64,000 bases of DNA from Ktedonobacter racemifer DSM 44963 (GCF_000178855.1 NZ_ADVG01000001.1:2393481-2457480), one strand, 5' to 3'; positions 17,341 to 27,522 are shown, counted from the first letter of the stretch. Numbers and translations: made by a program. The notes: a model not told the origin generated them from the letters alone.

Positions 17341-18741
17341 TCAGCGGTTGTTATTGTTGAAGGCGTTTAGCAGCTCAGCATACCAATACCCGCTCTCTTT
17401 GATGATCCGGCGCTGCGTGGAATAATCAACGTAGACGATGCCAAAGCGTTTGGCGTAACCTTCTGCCCACTCAAAGTTATCCATCAGGGACCAGACAAAG
17501 TAGCCGCGCAGCGGCACCCCTTGCTCAAGGGCTTCGGCACAGGCGGTAAGGTAGGAACGCAGGTAGGAGACGCGCCGCGGATCGTTGATGGTCTCGCCGC
17601 CATCCCAGGTATCGGGAAAGGCCGCGCCATTCTCGGTCACATATATGTTGCCCACTGGATAGTCGCGCGCTACATTGACCAGCAGATCGCGCAGGCCGTG
17701 CGGATAGATCTCCCAGCCCATATCGGTATAGCAGGCATTCGGGATCGGCGCGACGGCCTGGCAGCTATCGGCCAGCGGCTGCTCCTGCGCGCCGCGGATC
17801 AGGGTGCGCGAATAGTTATTCACGCCCAGAAAATCCAGTGGAGCTGAGATGATCTCCAGATCGCCCTCCTGAATCGGCGGTGGGTTGAGGGCCATCGCCT
17901 CAAAGAAGCCCTCTGGATACGAGCCACGGTAAATCGGATCCAGGAACCAGGCGTTGCTAAACGCGTGGGCGAGTTTCACATCACGCGCGGTCTCGGCCCG
18001 CTCATCCGCGCCATACACCGGGTTCACAATCAAGGTAATGCCCACCGGCGTCCCAGCTGGCACCTGCGCGCGTAACCGCGGCACCGCCAGGCCATGACCC
18101 AACAGGAGATGATGAGCTGCGTCGATCGCGCCCTGGCGATCGGTGCGACCGGGAGCATGCACGCCGATCCCGTAGCCCAGGTACGCGCTGCACCACGGCT
18201 CGTTGAGCGTGATCCAGCTCGCTACCCGATCCCCCAGGCGCCGCGCGACGATCTCGGTGTAGTCGGCGAATGCATAGGCCGTCTCACGGTTGAGCCAGCC
18301 ACCGGCGCGCTCCAGCGGTGAAGGGAGATCCCAGTGATAGAGCGTCGCGAACGGCTGAATGCCCTTCTCCAGCAGCGTATCGACCAGCCGATCATAGAAA
18401 TCCAGGCCAGCCGGATTGATAGCGCCGCGCCCCTCCGGCACGATACGCGGCCAGGCAATCGAAAAGCGATACGCGCTCAGCCCGAGCCGCACCATCAGGT
18501 CGGTATCTTCCTCGACCCGGTGGTAGTGATCAGCGGCCACCTCACCGGTGTGTCCTTCAAACACCTTGCCTGGCGTCGCCGAGAAATCGTCCCAGATGCT
18601 GCTCCCTCGGCCATCCTCGTGGACGGCGCCCTCGATCTGATACGAGGCCGTAGCCGCGCCCCAGAGAAAGCGCGGGGGAAATCTCCTGGCAAGGTCGGTA
18701 TCGACCTGAGTCTGAATCGGCGCCTTGGGAGTAATATCCAT
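17341..18741 (-). CDS. Beta-glucosidase, glycoside hydrolase family 1
   Basis: 466 residues, the normal GH1 size. Acid/base Glu in TLNEPW (E181) and nucleophile Glu in YVTENG (E370); the N-terminal FLWGAATASYQIEGA signature is at about 25-40. No signal peptide, so it acts in the cytosol on imported cellobiose or aryl/alkyl beta-glucosides, yielding glucose. AGGAGAAC precedes the ATG. It is the last gene of a run on the minus strand with two sugar permeases and a binding protein, separated by 48 bases from the nearest permease. Confidence 0.95.
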   Translation of the reverse strand: MDITPKAPIQTQVDTDLARRFPPRFLWGAATASYQIEGAVHEDGRGSSIWDDFSATPGKVFEGHTGEVAADHYHRVEEDTDLMVRLGLSAYRFSIAWPRIVPEGRGAINPAGLDFYDRLVDTLLEKGIQPFATLYHWDLPSPLERAGGWLNRETAYAFADYTEIVARRLGDRVASWITLNEPWCSAYLGYGIGVHAPGRTDRQGAIDAAHHLLLGHGLAVPRLRAQVPAGTPVGITLIVNPVYGADERAETARDVKLAHAFSNAWFLDPIYRGSYPEGFFEAMALNPPPIQEGDLEIISAPLDFLGVNNYSRTLIRGAQEQPLADSCQAVAPIPNACYTDMGWEIYPHGLRDLLVNVARDYPVGNIYVTENGAAFPDTWDGGETINDPRRVSYLRSYLTACAEALEQGVPLRGYFVWSLMDNFEWAEGYAKRFGIVYVDYSTQRRIIKESGYWYAELLNAFNNNNR

Positions 18742-18789
18742 GTGTTCTCCTGTTCGTTGGTCAGTGATATCATCTAAAAACCGGTGCCG

Positions 18790-19704
18790 TTAGCCCTTGA
18801 CGCTGCCTGCACCCAGTCCACCACGCCAGAAGCGCTGCAGCGCGACGCAGCCAGCCAGGAGCGGTAGTGAGGAGATCAAGGCTCCAGTGATGATCAAGCC
18901 GTAGAGAAACTTTGTGACCCCGCCTGTTGTCACATTCCAGGTCTGTAAGCCAACCGTGATCGGAAAGAGCTTCTCATCACTGAGCATGACCAGGGGCAAA
19001 AAGTAGTTGTTCCAAATGGCTACAAACTGGAAGAGAAAGACCGTCACAAGCGCCGGGATCATCAAGTTGACCGCCATTGTAAAGGCCCGAAACTCGCCCG
19101 CTCCATCGATGCGCGCTGCTTCCAGCAGTTCATCGGGAACCGCCGTCGCCGCGTAGATGCGTGAGAGGTACACGCCGAATGGACTGACGCAGCTGGGCAA
19201 GAGTACCGCCCAGTAGGTGTTGGTCAGCCCCACCCCGCTCATTAACAGATACAGCGGCAATGCTAACGCGGTCACCGGTACCAGAATGGCTCCCAAGATG
19301 AGCGAGAACATCAGATTGCGCCCGCGGAAGACGTATTTGGCCAGGGCGTAGCCGGCCATAGCTGCGAGCCAGGTGCTGACCAGCGCTCCTACTCCCGCAT
19401 AGAGCAGAGTGTTGAGCAGCCAGCGTGTATAGATCCCGTCCTGGTAGGTGAACAGTTGCTGCAGGTTGCTGAAGAGATTAAAGTTGGGGGCGAACCAGAA
19501 TCCGAAGGTGCCAAACAAGTCGCCCGCGTCCTTCGTCGAGGAAACGATCAACCAGAAGTAGGGGACCAGAAAGTAGACGCCGAAGAGGGACAGCAAGGTC
19601 ATGGCTACGATGCTTTCCAGGTTGGAACGGCGAGGGCGCTGCCGCCTCGCGTCCACCCGTTCCCGGGCGGCTGGTATTGGCACAGGCACGGTTTGTTGAC
19701 TCAT
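18790..19704 (-). CDS. Sugar ABC transporter permease, MalG-like (CUT1)
   Basis: 304 residues, six predicted membrane helices. The EAA loop reads ELLEAARIDGAGEFRAFTMA; the C-terminus (FWRGGLGAGSVKG) is typical. I start at the ATG at 19704 (MSQQTVPVPIP), with AGGAG ahead and 5 bases after the MalF-like gene's stop; a start at 19764 would overlap that gene. With the genes at 19710 and 20865 it forms an importer for a beta-linked oligosaccharide; no ATPase gene is nearby, so a shared MsmK-like ATPase is probably used. Confidence 0.93.
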   Translation of the reverse strand: MSQQTVPVPIPAARERVDARRQRPRRSNLESIVAMTLLSLFGVYFLVPYFWLIVSSTKDAGDLFGTFGFWFAPNFNLFSNLQQLFTYQDGIYTRWLLNTLLYAGVGALVSTWLAAMAGYALAKYVFRGRNLMFSLILGAILVPVTALALPLYLLMSGVGLTNTYWAVLLPSCVSPFGVYLSRIYAATAVPDELLEAARIDGAGEFRAFTMAVNLMIPALVTVFLFQFVAIWNNYFLPLVMLSDEKLFPITVGLQTWNVTTGGVTKFLYGLIITGALISSLPLLAGCVALQRFWRGGLGAGSVKG

Positions 19705-19709
19705 ACTGC

Positions 19710-20651
19710 TTATACTCCTGCTTGTCGTTGGGTGATACGTAAGAAGCCGAAAGAGAACACGCACGTCACCAGGGCCAGTACCACGGAGATCGCCGCGGCA
19801 TAGTAGTAGTTGTTGTTGCCAAAGGCGGTGTTGTAAGCGTACAGGTTAGGTGTATAGGAAACGGAAATGTTGTTGGAGATGGACGAGAGAACCCGCGGCT
19901 CGTTAAAGAGTTGCAAAGTGCCGATGATGGAGAAGATGCAGGTCAGAATCAGGGCCGGGGCGACCAGCGGAATTTTGATGCTCCAGGCAATGCGCCAGCC
20001 AGAAGCCCCGTCCAGGCGCGCCGACTCATAGATTTCGGACGGGATGGCTTGCAAAGCTGCGAAAATGATCAGCATATTGTAGCCAGTCCAGGCCCAGGTC
20101 GTGATATTGGCAATCGACCACAGCACCGTGTTTGCGCCCAGGAAATCAGGGGTACCAAGACCCAGCGCACTCACGCTTTTGACGATCGGGCTTAGCCCCG
20201 GATCGTAGAGATAGCCCCACAACAGAGCAGCGACGAGGCCAGGGATAGCATACGGGACAAAGAAGGCCAGGCGGTAGAAAGACTTGAAGCGTACCACCGT
20301 TGAGTCCAACAGCAGAGCCAGGAGCAAAGCTAAGCCCAACATGACCGGGACTTGCACTATGCCATAGAGCAGAACCCTTCCCACACCTGTGTAGAAGTCA
20401 GGATCATGTATGACTTGCAGGTAGTTATTCACCCCGTTGAAGCTGATAGTAGGCGCTCCCAATCCGAGTCCGCTGCGCTGAGAGCGGAATAAGCTCTCAT
20501 AGACAGCATAGAATATAGGCACGATAAAAAAGAAGAGGAACAGCAGCCCAAAAGGCAAGGTAAAGAGATAGGGTGCCACCTTGCGATGACTCCGAAACCA
20601 GGATGATTTTTTTACGCTGGGTGAGGGTGATATTACAGACTCAGAATCCAT
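19710..20651 (-). CDS. Sugar ABC transporter permease, MalF-like (CUT1)
   Basis: 313 residues, six membrane helices, EAA loop IYESARLDGASGWRIAWSIK. The ATG at 20651 (MDSESVISPS) is chosen because GGGAGGAG stands 8-10 bases ahead; the first in-frame start at 20681 lacks one. It pairs with the MalG-like permease 5 bases downstream to form the membrane channel. The binding-protein gene upstream is separated by 213 bases, long enough for an internal attenuator or promoter. Confidence 0.93.
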   Translation of the reverse strand: MDSESVISPSPSVKKSSWFRSHRKVAPYLFTLPFGLLFLFFFIVPIFYAVYESLFRSQRSGLGLGAPTISFNGVNNYLQVIHDPDFYTGVGRVLLYGIVQVPVMLGLALLLALLLDSTVVRFKSFYRLAFFVPYAIPGLVAALLWGYLYDPGLSPIVKSVSALGLGTPDFLGANTVLWSIANITTWAWTGYNMLIIFAALQAIPSEIYESARLDGASGWRIAWSIKIPLVAPALILTCIFSIIGTLQLFNEPRVLSSISNNISVSYTPNLYAYNTAFGNNNYYYAAAISVVLALVTCVFSFGFLRITQRQAGV

Positions 20652-20864
20652 AGACACATGCTCCTCCCTAGAGTGCAACACTGCTTACAGATCTCCCCGA
20701 GAGACCTCTCAAGGAACGATGTTTGCCGATTCTTTATAAGTACCCACCAGAGGGGTAAGCCGCTCTCGTCTGGAAAGGGACTCACCCCTCCGGTGCCTCA
20801 TGTACTCGACTGGGGTCCAGGCAGCAGCATCGCCGATGCCGCATTCTGCTCGGACTCTGGCATC

Positions 20865-22199
20865 TTAGGGACTGACGGTAAATCCCTGCGATTTCATGAA
20901 GGTGATGGTGCGTTGCTGCACTGCATTCAGAGCACTGCTCAGGGTTCCATGACCGTTCACTGCGTTAGCGAAATTATCACCGAGGTCCGAATAGACCTGG
21001 TCCATGGTTGGCCCCCAGACGAAGTTTTGATTCACCTGTGTGGCCCCCTGCTTGAATACACCGTTGATCACCTGATTCTTAAAGAACGGCACCGGGCCGT
21101 TGATTGTGGACGAGCTTAAAGAGGTCAGCGAGGCCGGATACGCTCCGCCCCCTGTAAACTCCAATTCGGCGCTCTGCTCGTTGCCACTGATCCACTTGGC
21201 AAACTCAGCGGCTTGCTGGGGATGCTTGGAATCCTTAAACACCACGGTAGCTGATCCGCCCCAATCACCATTGGCAGTTCCACCAGCCTGCCACTGTGGA
21301 AGAGGGGCGACCTGCCAGTTCCCAGAGCTTTGCGGAGCATTTTGTTCAATGATACCAGCGCCCCACGCACCTGTTAACCAGGTGGCCACTGACCCCGTCT
21401 GCAGGTCATGATACCAGCCATTCGCGAAGTCCGCTTCGGTCTTTACCGACTTGGCGCTAATCAAAGCTTGCCAATATGACGCAACTTGCAGAGTCGGTGC
21501 ATCATTGACGGATACTTTCCAGGATTGACCATTGACACCAAACCAATGGGCTCCCGCTTGCCAGGCTAGCCCGGCAAACTGTCCGGGGTTCTTGGGAGGA
21601 AAGTCGGTGATATACTCATTGGGATCGGCGGCATGCAATTTGGCTGCATCATCCGCATACTGGGCCCAGGTAGTGGGCACTGGGAGATTATACTTCTTGA
21701 AAATGTCAGCCCGATAGAACATGGCCATGGGACCGCTATCCTGTGGGATGGCGTAGATAGAACTACCGAGGGTCACTTGATTCCACGCCCAGGACGCATA
21801 CTGATTCTTCACGGAAGCAGCGTCGTAGGGAGCCAGATCGAGAAGTCCACCCGTCGTCTCAAAGGTTGGCAAAAGCTGGTACTCGACTTGGGCCAGATCT
21901 GGCGTGTTATTGGCTTTGATTGCCGTGTACAATTTGTTGTATTCATCAGGGCCGGCTCCCACATTGGCCACGTTGACATGGATATCAGGATGGGTCTTGT
22001 TGAAGAGCGCAACCTGCTTATCTATATTCGGTATCCAGGACCAATAGGTCAAGGTCACCGGGCCAGTGGAGGTACTGCTGCTCCCCGGACTGGAGCCACC
22101 GCAAGCGGCGAGGGGAAGCAGGAGTATGAGCGCAACTGCGACGAAGGCAAACCCGGATGAGAAACGTCGCAACCGCGGAAAAGAAGGGGAAAACCGCAT
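20865..22199 (-). CDS. Sugar ABC transporter substrate-binding lipoprotein (family 1, CUT1)
   Basis: 444 residues. Signal peptide with lipobox LAAC at about residues 30-33, then a Gly/Ser/Thr linker and a type 1 extracellular binding fold (VTLTYWSWIPNIDKQVALFN, TPDLAQVEYQLLPTF, FAKWISGNEQSAELEF). AAAGGAGG precedes the ATG. First gene of the importer-glucosidase run. The upstream palindrome at 22437-22460 resembles the sequences ahead of both lacI genes, so the regulators probably act here. Substrate most likely cellobiose or a related beta-glucoside, inferred from the GH1 gene. Confidence 0.93.
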   Translation of the reverse strand: MRFSPSFPRLRRFSSGFAFVAVALILLLPLAACGGSSPGSSSTSTGPVTLTYWSWIPNIDKQVALFNKTHPDIHVNVANVGAGPDEYNKLYTAIKANNTPDLAQVEYQLLPTFETTGGLLDLAPYDAASVKNQYASWAWNQVTLGSSIYAIPQDSGPMAMFYRADIFKKYNLPVPTTWAQYADDAAKLHAADPNEYITDFPPKNPGQFAGLAWQAGAHWFGVNGQSWKVSVNDAPTLQVASYWQALISAKSVKTEADFANGWYHDLQTGSVATWLTGAWGAGIIEQNAPQSSGNWQVAPLPQWQAGGTANGDWGGSATVVFKDSKHPQQAAEFAKWISGNEQSAELEFTGGGAYPASLTSLSSSTINGPVPFFKNQVINGVFKQGATQVNQNFVWGPTMDQVYSDLGDNFANAVNGHGTLSSALNAVQQRTITFMKSQGFTVSP

Positions 22200-22436
22200 C
22201 GTCTGAAACCTCCTTTGGATGTGTAAATAGGAGCAACAACTCTCCTCTCCCTTTGATCTAGAGAGGTCTACCTATCAGGTACTGGTCTCAAAACCCGCGT
22301 CATTGCTGAGCTAAGGTTTTTTGTCGCCTGACGCGTTTATTTTTCCGAGAGCCTCCTTATCTCTGACCAGGCGGGCCTGGTGCTGACCTTTGAATCGAAT
22401 GCCCTGGAGGAGCACATGTAAGGGCTGACTCAAGTG

Positions 22437-22460
22437 ATTTTTCGACATTTTCCGAAAAAT
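22437..22460. promoter_or_regulatory. Putative LacI operator upstream of the sugar importer
   Basis: ATTTTTCG, 8-base spacer, CGAAAAAT: exact inverted repeat. Read on the minus strand it begins TCGGAAA and ends GAAAA, like the candidate operators of both lacI genes (TCGGAAA/TCGAAAG...CTGAAAA). It lies between the divergent importer and lacI 2. Confidence 0.5.
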
Positions 22461-22581
22461 TAAAACATCGTATAAATGCAAATATACTGACTTTCAGAGG
22501 GTTTGTCAAGGTTGAGCCGCAGCCCTCTGGCTGTTTTTTGATTTTTGCGAAAACAAGCTGGTATTTTGGCTTCTAATGTGC

Positions 22582-22607
22582 TATAATGAATCGAAAGTTT
22601 CTGAAAA
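22582..22607 (+). promoter_or_regulatory. Promoter and putative operator of LacI gene 2
   Basis: TATAAT at 22582-22587 is a consensus -10 box. Immediately downstream ATCGAAAGTTTCTGAAAA (22590-22607) matches the equivalent sequence ahead of lacI 1 and would block transcription if bound. Confidence 0.55.
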
Positions 22608-22625
22608 TATCGGGAGAATGAACTG

Positions 22626-23669
22626 ATGGCAAAGAGGCATAAAACAGATAGCCGTCCAACCATCGCAGAGATTGCGCAAATTGCGGGCGTCTCGATACCG
22701 ACTGTTTCGAAGGTCTTGAATGGCCGGACAGACGTGGCTCAACAAACCCGCGAACGAGTTGAGAGGGTCATAGAGGAATACGGTTTCGTCCGCAACCGGG
22801 CAGCGCGCGCTTTACGCAAGGGCAAAACCGGGCTAGTAGACCTGGTTCTCCCGCGCCTGGACGACGAATATTTCCTGCCCATCTTAGAGGGAGCTTCCCA
22901 GGTGGTACGCGAAGCCGGAATGCGCCTGGTGCTGACCTCAACTCATTATCACTCTGAAGAAGATGCGCAGTGGATCAATGACGCGACCGATCGCTCGATC
23001 GATGGTATTCTGCTGGTTTTGCCAACAGAAGAAGCCATTGAGCGTCTCGAACAAGCGGGGCGCCCCTTTGTGCTCATTCACAACCAGGGTGGTCTGTTGA
23101 ACATGGCTCCTTCGGTGAGGATCACCAGTTGGGAAGGGGGGTTTGTGGCAACCCAGCACCTGCTCAACCTCGGACACCGACGGATCGCCTATATAGGTAA
23201 GACCTCTCCGACGCGGGACGCCATCGAGCGCATCGCTGGCTATCGCGCGGCCCTGGACGCAGCCCACCTGCCCATCGACCCGCAACTGGAGTGCGCGGGG
23301 GAGTTCAACGAGATTGACGGCTATCACGCGACCAGAGCCCTGTTACAGCTAGCGGAACCGCCTACAGCGATCTTCGCTGGCAACGATCACCAGGCTGCCG
23401 GCGTCTACCGAGCGCTTCATGAACTGGGCATTACCGTGCCCGATGAAATGAGCGTGATTGGTTTTGATAATCTCCCTTACACCGCAATTATGAATCCTCC
23501 GCTGACCACGATACACGCGCCGCGTCTGGAACTCGGACGAGCAGCAGCAGCGATACTCGTGAGCCTGATCAACGAGAAGCCACCCGAAACGGCTCGCGTG
23601 GTGCTGCCTACGCATCTGGTCGAACGCCAGTCCTGTCGGCCACTCGCGCAGCAGGCGCACAGGCCCTGA
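22626..23669 (+). CDS. LacI-family transcriptional regulator (paralogue 2)
   Basis: 347 residues, colinear with the regulator at 15766 over the whole length (for example IAQIAGVSIPTVSKVLNGRT; LPRLDDEYFLPILEGA; FDNLPYTAIMNPPLTTIHAP). HTH at about residues 14-34, effector domain from about 64. ATG at 22626 with GGGAGAATG ahead. Divergent from the importer genes, with the candidate operator between them. Two such close paralogues at both ends of one sugar locus suggest duplication and either redundancy or heteromeric control. Confidence 0.92.
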   Translation: MAKRHKTDSRPTIAEIAQIAGVSIPTVSKVLNGRTDVAQQTRERVERVIEEYGFVRNRAARALRKGKTGLVDLVLPRLDDEYFLPILEGASQVVREAGMRLVLTSTHYHSEEDAQWINDATDRSIDGILLVLPTEEAIERLEQAGRPFVLIHNQGGLLNMAPSVRITSWEGGFVATQHLLNLGHRRIAYIGKTSPTRDAIERIAGYRAALDAAHLPIDPQLECAGEFNEIDGYHATRALLQLAEPPTAIFAGNDHQAAGVYRALHELGITVPDEMSVIGFDNLPYTAIMNPPLTTIHAPRLELGRAAAAILVSLINEKPPETARVVLPTHLVERQSCRPLAQQAHRP

Positions 23670-23679
23670 GTGGCTCATC

Positions 23680-24080
23680 GTATCCGGTGAAGTCCCCCAC
23701 ACCTCTGCGGCGGGGGCGCGCGACAGCGGCCAGCTCCATTGCCACCAGCGTCAAACCCTGCTTTTGCCAGCCCTCGGCGATGAGCTGCTTGGTCTCGCGT
23801 CTCGCGCTTCCCCAGTGAGGATGCCTCTGCGATACTTCGGTATCCAGACGAGACGGGTGAGGAGTGAGTATAGCTTGTTTTTACTAACTTGCAAACTATT
23901 TTCTTGGATTCTAGATTCATACACGTGAAAACCGTCAAAATCCACCAACTGAATCACCTGCCCTCCACACAGTTCACACGCCTGCAAGCCCTCCCCATGG
24001 AGGCTGCGCAGGTGTGGAATGTGTGTGTGGAAACCCACAAGGCAGCCCGCATCCATCTTAAGCCATGGCCCTTGCATTGA
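23680..24080 (-). mobile_element. Deletion derivative of an IS200/IS605 element: TnpA 5' end fused to the right end
   Basis: On the minus strand a short reading frame shows SLLTRLVWIPKYRRGILTGEA, the start of the HUH (Y1) transposase TnpA, then after a one-base shift TKQLIAEGWQKQGLTL. The remaining transposase, including the HUH and Tyr motifs, is gone: the sequence passes straight into CCCCCGCCGCAGAGGTGTGGGG, the hairpin end that also follows the tnpB gene at 58957. So it is a remnant of a full IS605-type relative of that element. Exact outer limits are uncertain. Confidence 0.55.
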
Positions 24081-24735
24081 GAGGCAATAATGAAGTGTGA
24101 TGTGTTGCCTACGGTAACTACTTTATGAGTTTGCTGCCACCATAGAGTAGAAGAGGCAGTAGGTAGGAGGCACGGTTCTGCTCAGCTTGATGCTCTACTA
24201 TAAAATAACAAGCGTGTGATATGCTTCGTCCTTGACGAGAGAAATGCAAAAAGTCGCACCCCTTCAAGGGGAAGCACATCTCAGAGCTTTGATGTGAAGC
24301 GCTGTAGCCTGAGAAATGTCCTCATCAGTGCGTGCAGCTGTTTCCCTGTTATCTTCCAGTCAGATGCACAGAAGTTTCTCATTGTCAGTAACCTCGGGTA
24401 TCGTGAAAGCAAATACGTGCTGTCATGGTTACAGCGCTGCCACATGCTCACCCCTAGGATAATCACCCTGAGCGCAAAGCCTGGAGACTTCTCGTGTGAA
24501 AAAGGATGTCTCGGAAGTTTTTCTCCATTCCAGTAGGTGAATCGTAGTAGAACGTTTGGGCCAGAGCAAAGGAGATATGATCGTATACCTCTCCCAGTTA
24601 CTCCAGTTTATTGAGGGCGATCCTCTGCATATAAAGTTCAACTTGGCCAATCCCCGTAAACATCGAAGCACCGGGTTATTCAGACGCAACGAATCGTGAG
24701 AGAGCAACTTAGCAACGTATCTAAAGGAGTCTATT
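24081..24735. other. Long leader/intergenic stretch
   Basis: No protein-like frame, RNA gene or repeat recognised. The last bases hold AAAGGAG ahead of the LuxR-type gene. Confidence 0.4.
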
Positions 24736-27522
24736 ATGGACGAGTCACAATTATTCCACGACCAGCTTCTGGCAACGAAGTTTTTTATCCCTTCTTCCTC
24801 CCATGCGCTGATCCCTCGTCCCCGCTTGATTGAGTTGCTCAATACGAGCTTAGAGTGCGCATTGACGCTGGTTTCGGCCCCTGCTGGTTTCGGGAAAACC
24901 ACGCTGCTCTCGACCTGGATACGATCACTTCCACCAGAGCGCCCGCAGATCGCCTGGGTGTCCCTGGATGAGGGAGACAATGAGCCGACGCTGTTCTGGA
25001 GGTATGCGTTCACCGCACTGGACAGCCGGCAGCCCGGGCTCTGCACGCAGCTGATCACCTACCTGCAAACACACCAGGCCCCACCGCTGCGTTCCGTCCT
25101 GCAGACGCTCATGAATCGTCTTGCAGAGCAATCTGAGCAGTTCCTCCTGATTCTAGATGACTACCACCTGATCACCGAGCAGGCGATTCACACCTCTCTC
25201 TCCTACCTGGTGGAGCATCTTCCTCCTCAACTCCATCTTATCCTGGCGACACGTGCCGACCCTCCGCTGCCCATCTCGTTGCTACGAGCACGTGGGCACC
25301 TTCTAGAGGTGCGCACCGACCAGTTACGCTGTAGTCCAGATGAGGTGAAGACCTTCCTCAAGAAGATGGCACGAATCCACCTCTCTCAACACATGGTCGA
25401 GGAAGTGGCTACTCGGATAGAAGGCTGGCTGGTGGGTTTGCAATTGCTTGCCCTCTCACTGCAAGGCCTTGCAGATCCTAGCGATTTGCTGAAGGAGGTG
25501 AGTGGAAGTCAGCGCTACATCTTCGATTACTTGATCGAGGAAGTGTTCCAGCGTCAGAGCCCCTCCGTGCAAACCTTCCTGTTGCACACCTCGATCCTGA
25601 GACGGTTCTCTGCTCCCTTGTGTGATGCTATCCTGGAACAGAGTGGGAGCCAGCAGATGCTTGAGCAGTTGGAACGAGCCAATTTATTCATCGTGTCCCT
25701 GGATACACAGCGCCACTGGTATCGCTATCATATCCTCTTTGCCAAAGCATTGCGTCATCTCCTGGAGCAAACACAACCCGCATTAGTACCTCTCTTACAT
25801 CACCGAGCCGGCCAGTGGTATGCCCAGCACGGTCGCCTGAACGAGGCAATATCTCATACCATCACAGCCCAGGAGTGGCAGCTGGCTGCTGACCTGATCG
25901 AGCAAGTTTCTATACTTATCTGGGGAAGCAGTGAGCATGCTATGTTGAGACGCTGGCTGGAGAAGCTCCCCACCGAGATGATACGCTCGCGGCCTCGTCT
26001 GTGCCTGGCGTATGCCAAGACACTCTTCATGGTTTCCTCTTACACGACGATAGAACGCTGGTTACAAGACGCAGAAACCACGCTGGGGGGCACTTCACCA
26101 ACTCTGACGAACGAGGCTGCTGGAACCGGAGCGGTCTCACTCTCCGAACAACGCCTGCGGGACAACCTGTTGGGAGAAATAACTGCCTATCGTGCAATCA
26201 TTACCGGCTACTATCTCGGGGAGGGGCATTCCACGCTGGCTTTCTGCCAGGAGGCCCTTACCCACCTGGCAGAACAAAGTCTCTTAGCACGAGCAGAAGT
26301 CGCCTACGCTCAGTCCCTGGCCTACCATTCCTTCGGTGACATCGTAGCAGCCACCCAGGGCACGAAGGAGGCCACTGCTCTCGCCCAGGCAGCAGGGGAC
26401 ACTTCTTCAACCATTCTCTATATGTGTAGAACAGCGTATTCCTTGCTCTTGCGTGGAAAGCTCCATGAGGTGGTACAGATTGCCCAGCAAGCCGCGCTGC
26501 TAGGAACGACACCGGTTGGACTGCCGCATGCCATGATGTGTTGGGCGTATATCTTCCATGCGGACGTATTGCGCGAGTGGAACCGACTTGATGAGGCACT
26601 GGAACTGGTATTACAGGGGGTCCAGCTGAGTGAACAGACAGAAACCATTGTGGCTTTATATTTAGGATATACATTACTGATGGGCATCCACCTGGCACGA
26701 GAAGAATTGGACGCAGCGCGTCTTGCCTACCAAAAGGCAGAAGAGGTCCTGGCGAAAACCTACAGCCCGTATCGGCGTGATGCATACCTCATCGTGCATT
26801 GGGTTCAGTTCTGGTTGGCAGGTGGAGAACTGGAGCGGGCCAGGAACTGGGCACAGGAACGTGCGCAACAGGCCAACGTGCATTCTCCATTGGCATGTGA
26901 ACGCGAAGATGTAGCCCGCGCGCGTATTTTGCTGGCCCAGAAGATGCCCACCGAGGCCCTCTCGCTCTTGGATTCTCTGCAGGTTCGTGCTGAGAAGCAG
27001 GAACGCTGGAGCCATGTGATCGAAATGAAGGTCTTGCAGGCCCTGGCTCATTCCATGTGCGACGAAGATCGAGAGGCTTGCGCTATCCTTGCCCAGGCTG
27101 TGCAGCTGGCTGAACCGGAAAACTACACTCGCATCTTTGTGGACGAAGGGGCGCGGATGAAGGCTCTGCTCTCCCATCTACGTGAACAGGAGCGGAAGAA
27201 AGGACCAACAGCGTACCTCGATGCGCTGCTAGCGGCTTTCTCATCTGAGAGCGTGACACACATCTCTCCCAAGGGTGGAGACCAGTCTAGAGGACGCATA
27301 CAGGAACGCCCACTCGTGGAACCTTTAAGCGAACGCGAATTGGAAGTGCTCCATCTGATCGCGCGAGGCGACTCGAACCAGAAAATTGCTGAGATGCTGA
27401 TGATTACTCTGGATACTGTCAAACGCCATGTGACTCATATTTTCGAGAAACTGGGGGTGAGTAACCGCGTCCAAGCAGTGGCGCGAGCCCGTGCCCTGGA
27501 CTGGCTCTCCGATGAACGATAA
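24736..27522 (+). CDS. MalT-like LuxR-family ATP-dependent regulator (LAL type)
   Basis: 928 residues. N-terminal STAND-type ATPase: Walker A APAGFGKTTL at residues 48-57 and Walker B LLILDDYHLI near 138-147; a long middle region of helical repeats resembling the MalT TPR superhelix; and a C-terminal LuxR HTH at about 858-922 (PLSERELEVLHLIARGDSNQ, then TVKRHVTHIFEKL). A one-component activator that oligomerises on ATP and inducer. AAAGGAG precedes the ATG. The next gene, an aquaporin, is 750 bases away and carries its own leader; targets are unknown. Confidence 0.93.
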   Translation: MDESQLFHDQLLATKFFIPSSSHALIPRPRLIELLNTSLECALTLVSAPAGFGKTTLLSTWIRSLPPERPQIAWVSLDEGDNEPTLFWRYAFTALDSRQPGLCTQLITYLQTHQAPPLRSVLQTLMNRLAEQSEQFLLILDDYHLITEQAIHTSLSYLVEHLPPQLHLILATRADPPLPISLLRARGHLLEVRTDQLRCSPDEVKTFLKKMARIHLSQHMVEEVATRIEGWLVGLQLLALSLQGLADPSDLLKEVSGSQRYIFDYLIEEVFQRQSPSVQTFLLHTSILRRFSAPLCDAILEQSGSQQMLEQLERANLFIVSLDTQRHWYRYHILFAKALRHLLEQTQPALVPLLHHRAGQWYAQHGRLNEAISHTITAQEWQLAADLIEQVSILIWGSSEHAMLRRWLEKLPTEMIRSRPRLCLAYAKTLFMVSSYTTIERWLQDAETTLGGTSPTLTNEAAGTGAVSLSEQRLRDNLLGEITAYRAIITGYYLGEGHSTLAFCQEALTHLAEQSLLARAEVAYAQSLAYHSFGDIVAATQGTKEATALAQAAGDTSSTILYMCRTAYSLLLRGKLHEVVQIAQQAALLGTTPVGLPHAMMCWAYIFHADVLREWNRLDEALELVLQGVQLSEQTETIVALYLGYTLLMGIHLAREELDAARLAYQKAEEVLAKTYSPYRRDAYLIVHWVQFWLAGGELERARNWAQERAQQANVHSPLACEREDVARARILLAQKMPTEALSLLDSLQVRAEKQERWSHVIEMKVLQALAHSMCDEDREACAILAQAVQLAEPENYTRIFVDEGARMKALLSHLREQERKKGPTAYLDALLAAFSSESVTHISPKGGDQSRGRIQERPLVEPLSERELEVLHLIARGDSNQKIAEMLMITLDTVKRHVTHIFEKLGVSNRVQAVARARALDWLSDER

